Assembly (NCBI RefSeq): GCF_030542105.1 | Contig: NZ_JAUOFB010000008.1 | Location: 47,639-111,638, forward strand | Reading direction: 5' to 3' | Source: Hymenobacter sp. BT730 | GTDB lineage: Bacteria > Bacteroidota > Bacteroidia > Cytophagales > Hymenobacteraceae | DNA length: 64,000 bases | In this document: positions 25,144 to 34,002 of the stretch, in pieces | Layout: the number at the start of each line of letters is the position of its first letter | How positions within the stretch are numbered: position 1 is the first letter of the stretch | Made by a program: the position numbers and the translations under genes | The notes under the pieces: generated by a model | What the model saw: the letters and a program-made list of their open reading frames with translations, nothing else | Database searches by the model: none | What the model was told of the DNA's origin: nothing

Positions 25144-25791
25144 CTATGACTGGGCCAATGGAGTATCTACCACGTGCTCCGAGATAAACCACACCTGCAT
25201 TTCGTTGGTGCGCATCACGTCGCTCACCACCAGGTCATTGGTGCCATCATCACCGGATTCATCGGCTTTCTTGGCGAATTCGTGGCAGTTTTTGAGCATA
25301 ATCTGATGCGCCTCCAACAGGCGGGACACCTGAATGGGGGCTTCCTCCCGGTCTTTTGGCGGGCGCGGAATGCTGGTTAGTTCGGCCACATCGGGAGCCA
25401 TGGCAATAGCCACGCCCCCCAGAATCTGGATGCGCTCCGCAATGGTATCTACCATCACACTTTGCTCCTCATAATGCTTGTCGTAGAGCAGGTGCAGCTG
25501 GTAAAAAGTGGGGCCTACAACCTGCCAATGGTGTTTTTTGTACAGGTCGCGCAGGGTCATGGTGTCGGCCAGGAGTTGGTTGAGCATAGTTACACTCTCC
25601 TGCCGCACATTCTCGGCCAGGCCAATGGGCAGGCGCTGCGACACGGTACCATATTTCTGCAGAGGGGCCGGCGCGTTGCGCTGTTGGTTTAGAATGGGCT
25701 GCACGCTCACGGCCGTGCGGCCGCTGGCAGAGGTTGACGCTGCTTTACGCGGCGCGGCTGGTTTTTTGGAAGCGGGTGTTTTGGTTGCCAT
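25144..25791 (-). CDS. dps: Dps family DNA-binding ferritin-like protein
   Basis: A 215-residue Dps with an N-terminal extension of about 40 residues rich in Lys, Ala, Pro and Ser (KTPASKKPAAPRKAAS), which likely binds DNA, then the four-helix ferritin-like core. Ferroxidase-type residues appear in KKHHWQVVGPTFYQLHLLYDKHYEEQ near residues 84-109. Dps oxidises and stores iron with peroxide and packs the nucleoid under starvation or oxidative stress. It is divergent from the VIT-like gene and convergent to the iron permease gene. Confidence 0.92.
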   Translation of the reverse strand: MATKTPASKKPAAPRKAASTSASGRTAVSVQPILNQQRNAPAPLQKYGTVSQRLPIGLAENVRQESVTMLNQLLADTMTLRDLYKKHHWQVVGPTFYQLHLLYDKHYEEQSVMVDTIAERIQILGGVAIAMAPDVAELTSIPRPPKDREEAPIQVSRLLEAHQIMLKNCHEFAKKADESGDDGTNDLVVSDVMRTNEMQVWFISEHVVDTPLAQS

Positions 25792-25897
25792 AATGAGTTC
25801 AGAGATGAATGGGGCAACCGCCGGTTATGGCTGCTGCCGGGCTTTTCTTACGTAGGGGGTTTGGTTGGGTTGATGCAAACTCCCTACTTTATCCGCT

Positions 25898-26605
25898 ATG
25901 AACCACATTCATCCACACCCGGAAGCCCACCTCAGCAGCTCCGCCATGCTGCAGGACATTGTGATTGGGCTCTCTGATGGCCTGACGGTACCTTTTGCCC
26001 TGGCCGCTGGCCTAAGCGGGGCGGTGCAGTCCTCCGGGCTGGTAATTACCGCCGGGCTGGCCGAGATTGTGGCAGGCTCTATTGCTATGGGCCTGGGAGG
26101 GTATTTGGCGGGCCGTACGGAGGTAGAGCACTATCAATCGGAGCTGGACCGGGAGCACCGGGAGGTGCAGGAAGTGCCCCACGTAGAGCGCGCCGAAGTA
26201 GATGAGCTACTGGCAGAAATGGGCCTATCGGACAGCACCCGGGAGCAAGCGGTGCGGGAACTCACCTCCGACCCCGAGCAGTGGGTGCGCTTCATGATGA
26301 AGTATGAGCTGGGCCTGGAAAAGCCCGACCCCAAACAAGCTTGGAAAAGCGCCGTTACCATCAGTATGGCATATGCGCTGGGCGGCCTCATCCCATTAAG
26401 CGCGTATTTTTTCACGGATACACCAACGGAAGGACTCGGCTGGTCGGCGGTTATTACCATTGTTTGCCTGTTGGTGTTTGGCTATATCAAGAGCCGCATT
26501 ACGGGACAGCCGCCCAAAACAGGCGCGTTAAAAATGGCCGGTATCGGCGCCTTGGCGGCCGCTGCCGCTTTTCTGGTAGCCCGCCAGTTTCAGGACCATT
26601 TTTAA
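25898..26605 (+). CDS. VIT1/CCC1-type transporter
   Basis: A 235-residue membrane protein of the vacuolar iron transporter family. DIVIGLSDGLTVPFALAAGL is the family N-terminal signature, followed by MGLGGYLAGRTEVEHYQSEL, a cytoplasmic Glu-rich metal-binding insert (~75-145) and three further helices at the C-terminus. Relatives move Fe2+ or Mn2+ out of the cytosol in exchange for protons. It starts about 100 bp from the divergent dps gene, which suggests a shared response to iron or peroxide. Confidence 0.88.
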   Translation: MNHIHPHPEAHLSSSAMLQDIVIGLSDGLTVPFALAAGLSGAVQSSGLVITAGLAEIVAGSIAMGLGGYLAGRTEVEHYQSELDREHREVQEVPHVERAEVDELLAEMGLSDSTREQAVRELTSDPEQWVRFMMKYELGLEKPDPKQAWKSAVTISMAYALGGLIPLSAYFFTDTPTEGLGWSAVITIVCLLVFGYIKSRITGQPPKTGALKMAGIGALAAAAAFLVARQFQDHF

Positions 26606-26675
26606 CCTTTAAATCAACGGAGCTATTACGGCTGTTTTCTTATGTCTGAATACTTCCTGATTTCGCTATTTCCTG

Positions 26676-27164
26676 ATGAATGAAGCGCACTGGCACCTGC
26701 TCCTGAACCACACTCCTATTTTAGGCACCTTGTTTGGGCTACTGGTTCTGGCAGTTGGCTGGTTCCGGCAAAATACTACCGAGGTGCGTATCGGCCTAAT
26801 AGCCATTCTGGTTGCGGCAGTGCTTTGCGTTCCTACCCAACTTACCGGCGAGGGTGCGGTGGAAATTGTGAAAGGCCTGCCTGGTATTACCCAGGCACTT
26901 CTTCAGAAACATGAGGAAGCCGCTGAATTAGGTTTTTGGGCACTGGAAGGAACGGCGGTGCTGGCTCTTCTGGCCTTGCTGATTCCGCAACGCCAGCGTT
27001 TACTCAGTGGGTTTACAATGGCCGCTACGGCCGTTAGCTTTGGGCTGCTGGTACGAGCCGGCTACCTGGGCGGAAAAATTTCTCACCCCGAAATCCGCTC
27101 CCCTGCCGTAAGTTCCGCATCAGGTTCCCTTCCGCCTGTAACAGAAGCAGCTGATACTCTTTAG
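26676..27164 (+). CDS. conserved four-helix membrane protein
   Basis: A 162-residue protein with four predicted membrane helices and conserved-looking polar sites: WHLLLNHTPILGTLFGL near the start, TGEGAVEIVKGLPG and KHEEAAELGFWA. The His residues inside or next to helices recall small heme- or metal-binding membrane proteins (DUF2231-like), but this is only a resemblance. It follows the VIT-like gene by 70 bp in the same direction and may belong to the same unit. Confidence 0.65.
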   Translation: MNEAHWHLLLNHTPILGTLFGLLVLAVGWFRQNTTEVRIGLIAILVAAVLCVPTQLTGEGAVEIVKGLPGITQALLQKHEEAAELGFWALEGTAVLALLALLIPQRQRLLSGFTMAATAVSFGLLVRAGYLGGKISHPEIRSPAVSSASGSLPPVTEAADTL

Positions 27165-27193
27165 CTCATCTTAGTACCTCCTCCCGCCTGCTT

Positions 27194-27727
27194 ATGCCTT
27201 TCCCCTTTTTTGGCGACGATAAATCCACAATTGCAAAGCTGCTGAGCACGTTGCCCCAGGTAGGCCGGGTAGAGTGGATAGGTTTACGCCCAGCCCGGCG
27301 GCAACCTCTGCAGGCTGTAATTGAAGCAATAGCCGAAACGGACCGCCACCTGACCGGTGACCACGCCCGTCCCAAGCCCGGCGGCAAACGGCAGATAACT
27401 CTGATTCAGCACGAGCATTTAGCCACGGTAGCCGGATTTTTAGGCCTTGAAGAACCCATTGAACCCGGGCAGCTTCGGCGCAATCTGGCCATCAGCGGCA
27501 TAAATCTGCTGGCCCTGAAAAACCGCCGCGTGCTGATTGGCGAGGAAGTAGTGCTGGAAATTACCGGCGAGTGTCACCCTTGCTCCCGCATGGAAGAAGA
27601 GCTGGGCCCCGGCGGCTATAATGCCATGCGCGGGCACGGCGGCCTTACCGCCCGCATATTGCTTGGCAGCCCTATTCGGGTAGGCGACGCAGTACGAGTG
27701 CAGGAGCAGCCCAAGCCCGAAGCGTAA
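27194..27727 (+). CDS. MOSC domain protein
   Basis: A 177-residue protein with a MOSC (molybdenum cofactor sulfurase C-terminal) core: QHEHLATVAGFLG, LRRNLAISGINLLAL, and the conserved cysteine in TGECHPCSRMEE, ending with RGHGGLTARIL and IRVGDAV. MOSC proteins such as YiiM bind molybdenum cofactor or sulfur carriers and reduce N-hydroxylated compounds. It starts 29 bp after the previous stop; its last codons form part of a palindrome shared with the convergent rtcB-like gene. Confidence 0.85.
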   Translation: MPFPFFGDDKSTIAKLLSTLPQVGRVEWIGLRPARRQPLQAVIEAIAETDRHLTGDHARPKPGGKRQITLIQHEHLATVAGFLGLEEPIEPGQLRRNLAISGINLLALKNRRVLIGEEVVLEITGECHPCSRMEEELGPGGYNAMRGHGGLTARILLGSPIRVGDAVRVQEQPKPEA

Positions 27728-27751
27728 ACTTACACTGCGGGCTTGGGCTGC
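27706..27751. terminator. 14-bp inverted repeat at the MOSC/RtcB convergence
   Basis: GCAGCCCAAGCCCG (27706-27719, inside the MOSC coding end) pairs with CGGGCTTGGGCTGC (27738-27751). Probably ends transcription from one or both sides; no T run. Confidence 0.4.
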
Positions 27752-27754
27752 TTC

Positions 27755-29194
27755 TTACTCGCCGCCGTACTTGCTTTTCCCTTTGCTGCTGCCGCCCGCA
27801 TCCATGCGTACAATGCGGGGCATGAAGGAGCCCAGCACGTCTACCAGGTCGCGCTGATGGGCCATTACCTGGTGAATGTCTTTGTAGGCCATGGGAGCTT
27901 CATCCAGCCCGCCGCCAATTAGCTCCACGCCTTTGTCGCGCAGCAGGCGGCGTAGCTCGCCTTCCGTTACCTGAAGCTTGGCCTGAGTGCGGGAAAGCCG
28001 CCGCCCGGCCCCGTGTGAAGCAGATTGCAGCGAATCCCGCTCACCGCGGCCTCGCACAATGAAGCCGGGTGCCGTCATGGAGCCGGGGATGACGCCCAGT
28101 ACCCCCTTGCCGGCCGGCGTGGCGCCTTTGCGGTGCACAATAGCTTCTGTACCATCTGGCAAAGTTTCTTTCCAGGCAAAGTTGTGGTGGTTCTCTACCT
28201 TGGCCAGCGGCTTTTCGCCCAGTGCCTTGCTCAGTCGGCGGTGAATGTCGAGGTGGCAGGCAGAGGCATAGTCGCCGGCCAGGTTCATGGCAGCCCAGTA
28301 CTCCTGCCCTTCCTGCGAGTCCAGGGAAAGCCAGGCCAGGTGCCGGGCCTGCGGGGGCAGCTGGCACATATCCATGGCAATTTTGGTGTAGTGCTGCGCA
28401 ATGGCGGCGCCCAATCCGCGCGAGCCGGAATGGGACAACACCCCCAGATATTGCCCCACGGCCAGGCCCATTTCATTGCTGGCATCGGTGATGTCTACCA
28501 CTCCAAACTCCACAAAATGGTTGCCGGAGCCGGAGCTGCCGATTTGCGCTACCGCGGAGTCCAGCTTATGCCGGGCCACCCCAATTTGCCGGAACTCGGG
28601 CCGCTCGAAAATGGGGTCGTCGGTGTTGCGGTCTTTGAAAACTTCCCGGTTACCGAATCGGGTATTTTCGAGCAGCATCTTCTTTAAGGCGTGCTGGCGT
28701 TCATCCAGAAATGATGCGGGCAGATCATACACCGACAGCGCCATACGGCAGCCGATATCCATCCCTACTCCGTAGGGAATGACGGCATTATCAGTAGCCA
28801 GCACGCCGCCAATGGGCAGGCCGTAGCCCTGGTGCGCATCAGGCATCAGGGCTCCGTCTATGGTAATGGGGAGCTGCATAGCGGTGTCCATCTGCTTGCT
28901 GGCGCCATCCTCAATGAAGTCCTCGCCGTAGCGGCGGTAGTCCTTTATTTCCGGATTCAGGGCCACATCCCGGCTGGGCTGGGGCACTAGCTCCTCGGCA
29001 AGCGGGCGCCACGTTTCGTCACGCACATAAGCAAAAGGGTCGTCTTTTATTTGTTTGAGCAGGGATATGGCACTGCCTTTATCCAGCTTCTTAAACTGTT
29101 TCTGATCCAAAATATCGAGGGCTATACCAATAGCACGTCCCTCAGGGAAACCCACCTGACGCAGGTCGTTTCCACGGAGTTTCTGAGAAGCCAT
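27755..29194 (-). CDS. RtcB family RNA ligase-like protein
   Basis: A 479-residue RtcB homologue. Metal and catalytic motifs are visible: PDAHQGYGLPIGGV, GVGMDIGCRM (active-site Cys), GSSGSGNHFVEFG, LSHSGSRGLGA and, near the end, the His that accepts GMP in SASHGAGRRLSRTQA. RtcB joins 2',3'-cyclic phosphate or 3'-phosphate RNA to 5'-OH ends and acts in tRNA or rRNA repair. No archease or RtcA gene is nearby. The gene is monocistronic and divergent from a J-domain gene. Confidence 0.9.
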   Translation of the reverse strand: MASQKLRGNDLRQVGFPEGRAIGIALDILDQKQFKKLDKGSAISLLKQIKDDPFAYVRDETWRPLAEELVPQPSRDVALNPEIKDYRRYGEDFIEDGASKQMDTAMQLPITIDGALMPDAHQGYGLPIGGVLATDNAVIPYGVGMDIGCRMALSVYDLPASFLDERQHALKKMLLENTRFGNREVFKDRNTDDPIFERPEFRQIGVARHKLDSAVAQIGSSGSGNHFVEFGVVDITDASNEMGLAVGQYLGVLSHSGSRGLGAAIAQHYTKIAMDMCQLPPQARHLAWLSLDSQEGQEYWAAMNLAGDYASACHLDIHRRLSKALGEKPLAKVENHHNFAWKETLPDGTEAIVHRKGATPAGKGVLGVIPGSMTAPGFIVRGRGERDSLQSASHGAGRRLSRTQAKLQVTEGELRRLLRDKGVELIGGGLDEAPMAYKDIHQVMAHQRDLVDVLGSFMPRIVRMDAGGSSKGKSKYGGE

Positions 29195-29294
29195 AATGGA
29201 GATACAAAAGATAAACTCAAGGGAGAAAACGCCGGCTACAACCTGCCCGCGCTGCTTTCTATACGGATATCAGGCCCTAAGTGTGGGCCTTGCC

Positions 29295-29302
29295 TACCTT
29301 TG
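29295..29302 (+). promoter_or_regulatory. -7 promoter element before the J-domain gene
   Basis: TACCTTTG lies 8 nt before the ATG at 29311, so transcription would begin within one or two bases of the start codon. This supports 29311 over an in-frame upstream codon at 29281. Confidence 0.5.
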
Positions 29303-29310
29303 TACCGCTT

Positions 29311-30315
29311 ATGACCTCAGAAAATGCCTCCCTTCAGCCTCCGCGTCCACTCCCGGTACCTGCTACCGAAGTAGCCACCTCACCCGCGCAACAAGCGTTT
29401 CGGCAAGCAGTAGAGCAGGTGGAAGGACTGCGGCAGCGCCTAACGGAAGTTCGCCAGGAACAAGCCGAAGCCCGCCGCACGTATTGGAAACAGGTAGGAC
29501 CGCTGGCCGAGGCCGTAATTGCCGTGCGCAGGGCTCTATTTCCACCTCTGGAAGAAGCACTGCTGCTGGACTTTTTTTCCCGGGCTGAGCACCGTCAGCT
29601 AGAAGAAATCATCATTGGCAACGCGCGCAGCCTGCAAGATAGGTTTGGGGAAGATGCGTCCGATATCCTGACTAAATACGCCGCTACTTTGCGGCGTAGT
29701 AGCCCGGATCAATCAGAAACCGGCAAACCAGCAGCTTCTGCGGAACCGGCTGACTATACAAAGCCGCACGAGCAGGCCGCACACGAGGCCCGAAGCCGCC
29801 GCAAAACCAAAGCCGACCGCGCCCGCGAAGCCGCCGAGCAGGCCGCCCGCGAGGAGCAGCAGCGGCTACTTTCCAACACCAAAACAGTGTACCGCCAGCT
29901 GGCCCGCGCCAATCACCCCGACCTGGAGCGTGACCCGGCGCTGCAGCAACACAAAACAGCCCGGATGCAGCGCATTACGGAGGCCTACGAAGCCAATGAC
30001 CTCTATACGCTGCTACAGCTCCTCTCTGAGTCTGGCCCCACCGACCAGGAAGCCGACGATGTACTGCTACGCTATACCCAGGCACTACAGCAGCAGCTGG
30101 CGGAGCTAAAACAGCAGCTGCAGGAGCTTTTGTTCGGCGCGAAAAGCTTCCTGGGCAGTACGGGTAAAAAGCGTGAGCAGGAGCTGCGGCAGCTCAAGCG
30201 CCATCTGCGCGCCGAGGCTGACTATCTGCAGCACATCAGCCAGCTGATTCAGGAGCCCGAAGGGCTGCGTAATGTGATGCGGAGTCTGGCCGCAGAGGGC
30301 CACGAAACGATTTAA
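29311..30315 (+). CDS. J-domain-like protein with long coiled coils
   Basis: A 334-residue soluble protein from the ATG at 29311. Coiled-coil segments (~30-65 and ~155-200, Ala/Arg/Glu-rich) precede a J-like domain at about 195-245: VYRQLARANHPDLERDP carries the HPD motif, followed by MQRITEAYEANDLYTLLQL. A second coiled coil fills ~250-320. It should stimulate a Hsp70 ATPase; the client is unknown. It converges with the hydrolase gene only 3 bp away. Confidence 0.8.
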   Translation: MTSENASLQPPRPLPVPATEVATSPAQQAFRQAVEQVEGLRQRLTEVRQEQAEARRTYWKQVGPLAEAVIAVRRALFPPLEEALLLDFFSRAEHRQLEEIIIGNARSLQDRFGEDASDILTKYAATLRRSSPDQSETGKPAASAEPADYTKPHEQAAHEARSRRKTKADRAREAAEQAAREEQQRLLSNTKTVYRQLARANHPDLERDPALQQHKTARMQRITEAYEANDLYTLLQLLSESGPTDQEADDVLLRYTQALQQQLAELKQQLQELLFGAKSFLGSTGKKREQELRQLKRHLRAEADYLQHISQLIQEPEGLRNVMRSLAAEGHETI

Positions 30316-30318
30316 GTG

Positions 30319-31188
30319 CTATTGCAGGAACTCCAGTATCTGCGCTATTACCATCGGGTCTCGCATAATGCGGTTGTGGCCCAGGCCGGATGTAGGCCGA
30401 AATTCCAGACCAGGCCAGCGGCTGGCCAGCTCCTGGGCTTCCGCAAACGGAATGCTTTCGTCGGCGTGGTCGTGCAGCAGCAGGGCGCGATGCGTGGGAA
30501 ACAGGCGGCCGGTTTGTAACAGGCTAAAGCTTTCGGCGTCGCGGCCGTGCTGCTGGCGCACGTACTGACTCATGCGCTCCAGCACGGTCGACGGCAGCTG
30601 TAGCAAGGCAGCAAACCGCTGAGCTACGGCTGAGGTGCTGGCCGGCACACTCAGTAAGGTCAGGCGCGGCAGTTGTCCATCGGCCGCCTTATTGAAATGA
30701 ACAGGCACTCCCACTGTAGCCGCGCCTCCGAAGGAATGCGCGACCACGGCATATATTGGCCCAACCTGGTCGGCTACCGTCTGCACCGCCTGAGCAAAGG
30801 CGGGTAGCGTGGTCTGGCTGCCAGAAGAAGCGCCGTGGGCCGGCCCATCCAGCGCCACTACCCGGTAACCTGCCTTTATCAATGAGCGGACAAACACTCC
30901 CCAAAAACTGGCCCGGTGCTCCCAACCATGCACCAGCAGCACAGTTTTAGAGCCCTCTGCATTCCACTCATACGCTGCTATCTGGTACTTCCCTGACTGC
31001 ACCTGGAAGGATCGGGCTTGTGCCAGCGCGGCTGCTTCCCAGGCTTTTGCCGGCAACCGCCGCGGTGTGGTAAATACCCGCCAGGCCGCCCGAAAAGCCA
31101 GCTCGGTGGAAACCAAAGCCAGTAGCCGCATCTGAATCCGAAGGAATTTAAGGGCGGTTTCCGGGGAGGGGTAACGGTTTTTACCCAT
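30319..31188 (-). CDS. alpha/beta hydrolase
   Basis: A 289-residue alpha/beta hydrolase. The oxyanion strand LLVHGWEHRASFWG, nucleophile elbow AHSFGG (Ser152), acid in LLLHDHADESIPF (Asp240 or Asp243) and His271 in GLGHNRIM complete a catalytic triad. The first ~60 residues are basic and may hold a short membrane-associated helix. Substrate unknown; esterase or thioesterase activity is the usual guess. Confidence 0.85.
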   Translation of the reverse strand: MGKNRYPSPETALKFLRIQMRLLALVSTELAFRAAWRVFTTPRRLPAKAWEAAALAQARSFQVQSGKYQIAAYEWNAEGSKTVLLVHGWEHRASFWGVFVRSLIKAGYRVVALDGPAHGASSGSQTTLPAFAQAVQTVADQVGPIYAVVAHSFGGAATVGVPVHFNKAADGQLPRLTLLSVPASTSAVAQRFAALLQLPSTVLERMSQYVRQQHGRDAESFSLLQTGRLFPTHRALLLHDHADESIPFAEAQELASRWPGLEFRPTSGLGHNRIMRDPMVIAQILEFLQ

Positions 31189-31272
31189 GTATTGGGTTCT
31201 AATAGGATAGGACGTAGAACTCTATGGTTTCGGCAGGCAATAACTTCCTCACTAAGAGATAGAGCAGGAATA

Positions 31273-31998
31273 TTACTCCTCGCTGGTCTGGCCCAGGCTG
31301 CTCACTACGCCGCGTACGGCCTCGCTCAGATAAGCAGGCACTTCAGCGTCGGGTTGTAGAAGGCGGAGCAGGTAGAGATACTTACGGCGGCCTTCTTCCA
31401 GCATTTGCGGCGTTACTTCTACCGTAAAAACACCGAAAGGCTCTACCTTTTGCACGCCTACCAACAAAAACCGTTCGGCCTGCAGCGCATCCGAGTAGAA
31501 AGCCGCCTGCCGGTCATAATCATACCCGGTGCAGGTGGACCGGAAGTGCTCATAGTCGCGGGCCATGGTGGTTTTGAAGTCCACGATGGTGTAGGGCTGA
31601 TGCGGCTGGTCAATTACCAGGTCGGCGCGCAGCTTGCAGATGGTGCCGGTGGTGGGCTCAGTAAACAGGCAGCTGGGCTCAGGGGTACCGGCTTCCAGCA
31701 GCTGGCGCAGGGCGGGCTGCATTTTCACGCCTTCTACCAGCCACCACACCAGCGTGTCGTTAATGCCAGGCTCACCGGGAATATAGTCGTCGGGCTCCAG
31801 CAGGGCCGTATGGAAAGCCGTACCAAAGCTCAGGGCCCCGCTATTGCTGAGCGTGCGGGGCAGGCGGCCGTTCAGGGCATCGCGCAGACGCGAAAGGTCA
31901 GAGTTGGCAATGGCCGGCAGGGCACGGTAATCGTCATACGGCACGCGCAGCAAGTCGGGGCGGCGGTTTTCGGAATAGTTATCAGTCACGGAATTCAA
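31273..31998 (-). CDS. PD-(D/E)XK nuclease of RecE-like type
   Basis: A 241-residue protein with the RecB/RecE nuclease layout: His63 in FGTAFHTALLEPD, Asp126 in KLRADLVID, Asp140 and Lys142 in IVDFKTT, and the Gln164/Tyr168 motif RQAAFY. This is the nuclease domain found at the C-terminus of RecE (exonuclease VIII) and in phage recombination modules, normally paired with an annealing protein such as RecT. No partner or other phage gene is present here, so it is a lone chromosomal copy; substrate and role are unknown. Confidence 0.8.
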   Translation of the reverse strand: MNSVTDNYSENRRPDLLRVPYDDYRALPAIANSDLSRLRDALNGRLPRTLSNSGALSFGTAFHTALLEPDDYIPGEPGINDTLVWWLVEGVKMQPALRQLLEAGTPEPSCLFTEPTTGTICKLRADLVIDQPHQPYTIVDFKTTMARDYEHFRSTCTGYDYDRQAAFYSDALQAERFLLVGVQKVEPFGVFTVEVTPQMLEEGRRKYLYLLRLLQPDAEVPAYLSEAVRGVVSSLGQTSEE

Positions 31999-32158
31999 AC
32001 AGCAATACCACTAAAAAGCTTCCTCCAGCAACAGCAAAGGTGCCATAAAAAAACGGGTACCAGGCTGCGCCTTACATCTTGGCTATAACGGCGCCCGCTG
32101 TCTGGCGGCTACGTCTTACAGCAAAATTCTATTCTGCTACTAAGGCTGTGTGGCAGGT

Positions 32159-33160
32159 TTATTTTGTTTCCTGTAGCGCCTCCTGCTGTTCGGCACGGGC
32201 TTTTTTCTTTTGCTGCCGTTTGAAATAGCCCTTTAGCAGGAAGTTGTGCTGCAGGGCTTCCATGCTCTCATTGAAGCGGGCCGTACCCTGCTCCACGTTG
32301 CCCATAGACTGTTCCAGGCGGCTGGCCATGGCGGTATCTACCAGCAGCGTGCCCAATGGCCCCTGCCCGGCCTGTACCTTGCGGGTAATGGAGTTTAAGG
32401 TGGAAGTCATAGTATCGGCGGTGGCGCTCAGGCGGCTGGTGCGCCGCATGGTTTGCTGCATCTGGCCCGCAAAGCTTGTATCCGTAAACAGGTAGCCTAC
32501 TACTCCCCGCCCGCGGCGGGCATCACGGGCCATGTTCCGGACATCGTGGGAGGCGGCATCCAGGCGGGTAGTAGTGCCTTCTATGTTTTGCACAGTGCGG
32601 CGCAGGCTATTAGTTACTTTTTTATCCCCAATCAACTCCCACATGGCAGAGCTGTTATTAAGCTTGCTCGTTACTTCCTTCATATCTTCCGTAATACCCA
32701 CCAGGTTACGGTTGGTGCGCTGCAGGGTATTCAGCATGGCCTCAATTCGCACGGGCTGCCGGGCACGGAGCTGGTCGCCGTCCGTTACGGGTGGGGCCGG
32801 CTCCGGCTCAGCAGTAATATTGACTACCGTATTGCCCATCAAACCATCGGTACCGATAGAGGCTATGGCGTTTTTCTTGATGAAGGGCTGCACCTCGCGC
32901 CGCAACGACATACGGACCCGCACGGTGGTGTCGCCGACAATATCAATATGCTCTACCGTGCCCACCATAATACCGGCAAAACGCACGTTGTTGCCGGTCA
33001 GCAAGCCGTTTACGGTGCGGAAATCCGCTTGAATTTCCAGCGTATCGCCAAACATATTCTGCTTGCGCCCCAGCAAAAACAGCAGCATAATGAGGCACGC
33101 CAGCCCCGTCAGCACAAAGGCACCTAGTCGGACGTTGTTGGCGGCGGTTCGCTGACTCAT
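32159..33160 (-). CDS. MlaD-type substrate-binding protein of a lipid ABC transporter
   Basis: A 333-residue protein with one N-terminal membrane helix (~12-32), a single MCE/MlaD domain (~40-120, DFRTVNGLLTGNNVRFAGIMVGTVEHI) and a long helical C-terminal region with coiled-coil character. MCE proteins form hexameric rings that carry phospholipids between membranes. It is the last of three genes (MlaE, MlaF, MlaD order) on the minus strand, 30 bp after the ATPase gene. The MlaB and MlaC parts of the E. coli system are not here. Confidence 0.88.
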   Translation of the reverse strand: MSQRTAANNVRLGAFVLTGLACLIMLLFLLGRKQNMFGDTLEIQADFRTVNGLLTGNNVRFAGIMVGTVEHIDIVGDTTVRVRMSLRREVQPFIKKNAIASIGTDGLMGNTVVNITAEPEPAPPVTDGDQLRARQPVRIEAMLNTLQRTNRNLVGITEDMKEVTSKLNNSSAMWELIGDKKVTNSLRRTVQNIEGTTTRLDAASHDVRNMARDARRGRGVVGYLFTDTSFAGQMQQTMRRTSRLSATADTMTSTLNSITRKVQAGQGPLGTLLVDTAMASRLEQSMGNVEQGTARFNESMEALQHNFLLKGYFKRQQKKKARAEQQEALQETK

Positions 33161-33190
33161 GGCTAGTGTGGAAAAGTGAAGGGCAGGAAA

Positions 33191-33994
33191 TCAGGCGCGG
33201 GGCACCGCACCTTCAAAAAACTCGCGCACCACGGGGTCGGTGGAGTGGCGAAGCTCTTCATAGGTGCCTTGCTGGTAGCAGCGGCCATCTACCAGCAGCG
33301 CCACACGGTTGGCCGTGATGCGCACACAGTTCATATCGTGAGAAATAATAATGGCGGAGGTGGTGTAGCGGGCCTGCACATCCAGAATCAGCTGACTTAT
33401 TTCGCGGGCGGTGATGGGGTCCAGGCCGGTGGTGGGCTCATCGTACAGAATGATATCGGGCTTGAGAATGAGGGTGCGGGCCAAGCCAATGCGCTTGCGC
33501 ATACCGCCCGACAGCTCGGCAGGCATCATGTTCTGGGTTTGCTCCAGACCCACACTTTGCAGGGCTTCTTCTACCATGGCCTGCTCTTCGGCAGGCGTTT
33601 TATTGATCCAGTGCCGGCGCAGGGGAAACAGCAGGTTTTCGCGCACGGTCATAGAGTCGTACAGCGCATTGCTCTGAAAGAGGAAACCCACGCGGGCACG
33701 CAGCTCATCCAGCTCCTGGTGCTCGAGGCCGGTAACTTCCTCCCCAAACACACGGATGCTACCAGAGTCCGGCTGCAAAAGGCCAATGATGCACTTAATC
33801 AGCACGGACTTACCCGAGCCGGACTTGCCCAGCACCACCACGTTTTCGCCGCGGTGCAGCTGCAGGCTGAAATCCTGCAGCACATGGTTTTCGCCGAACG
33901 ACTTAACGAGATGCTCTACCTCCAGCACCACTTCGGCTGAGGCGGCTGGCTGTTGCGCGGGCGCTTCCTGTACCTGAGGGCTGACAGACTCCAT
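33191..33994 (-). CDS. MlaF-type ABC transporter ATPase
   Basis: A 267-residue ABC ATPase with Walker A (VLGKSGSGKSVLI), Q-loop (FLFQSNALYDSMTV), signature ELSGGMRKRIGLARTL and Walker B (ILYDEPTTGLDP), ending with ISHDMN. The GMRKR signature and the REIS/IL-rich end are typical of MlaF-group ATPases that drive retrograde phospholipid transport. An N-terminal Ala/Pro/Gln stretch of ~20 residues precedes the domain. It lies 8 bp after the permease gene. Confidence 0.9.
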   Translation of the reverse strand: MESVSPQVQEAPAQQPAASAEVVLEVEHLVKSFGENHVLQDFSLQLHRGENVVVLGKSGSGKSVLIKCIIGLLQPDSGSIRVFGEEVTGLEHQELDELRARVGFLFQSNALYDSMTVRENLLFPLRRHWINKTPAEEQAMVEEALQSVGLEQTQNMMPAELSGGMRKRIGLARTLILKPDIILYDEPTTGLDPITAREISQLILDVQARYTTSAIIISHDMNCVRITANRVALLVDGRCYQQGTYEELRHSTDPVVREFFEGAVPRA

Positions 33995-34002
33995 GGCACC
34001 GG

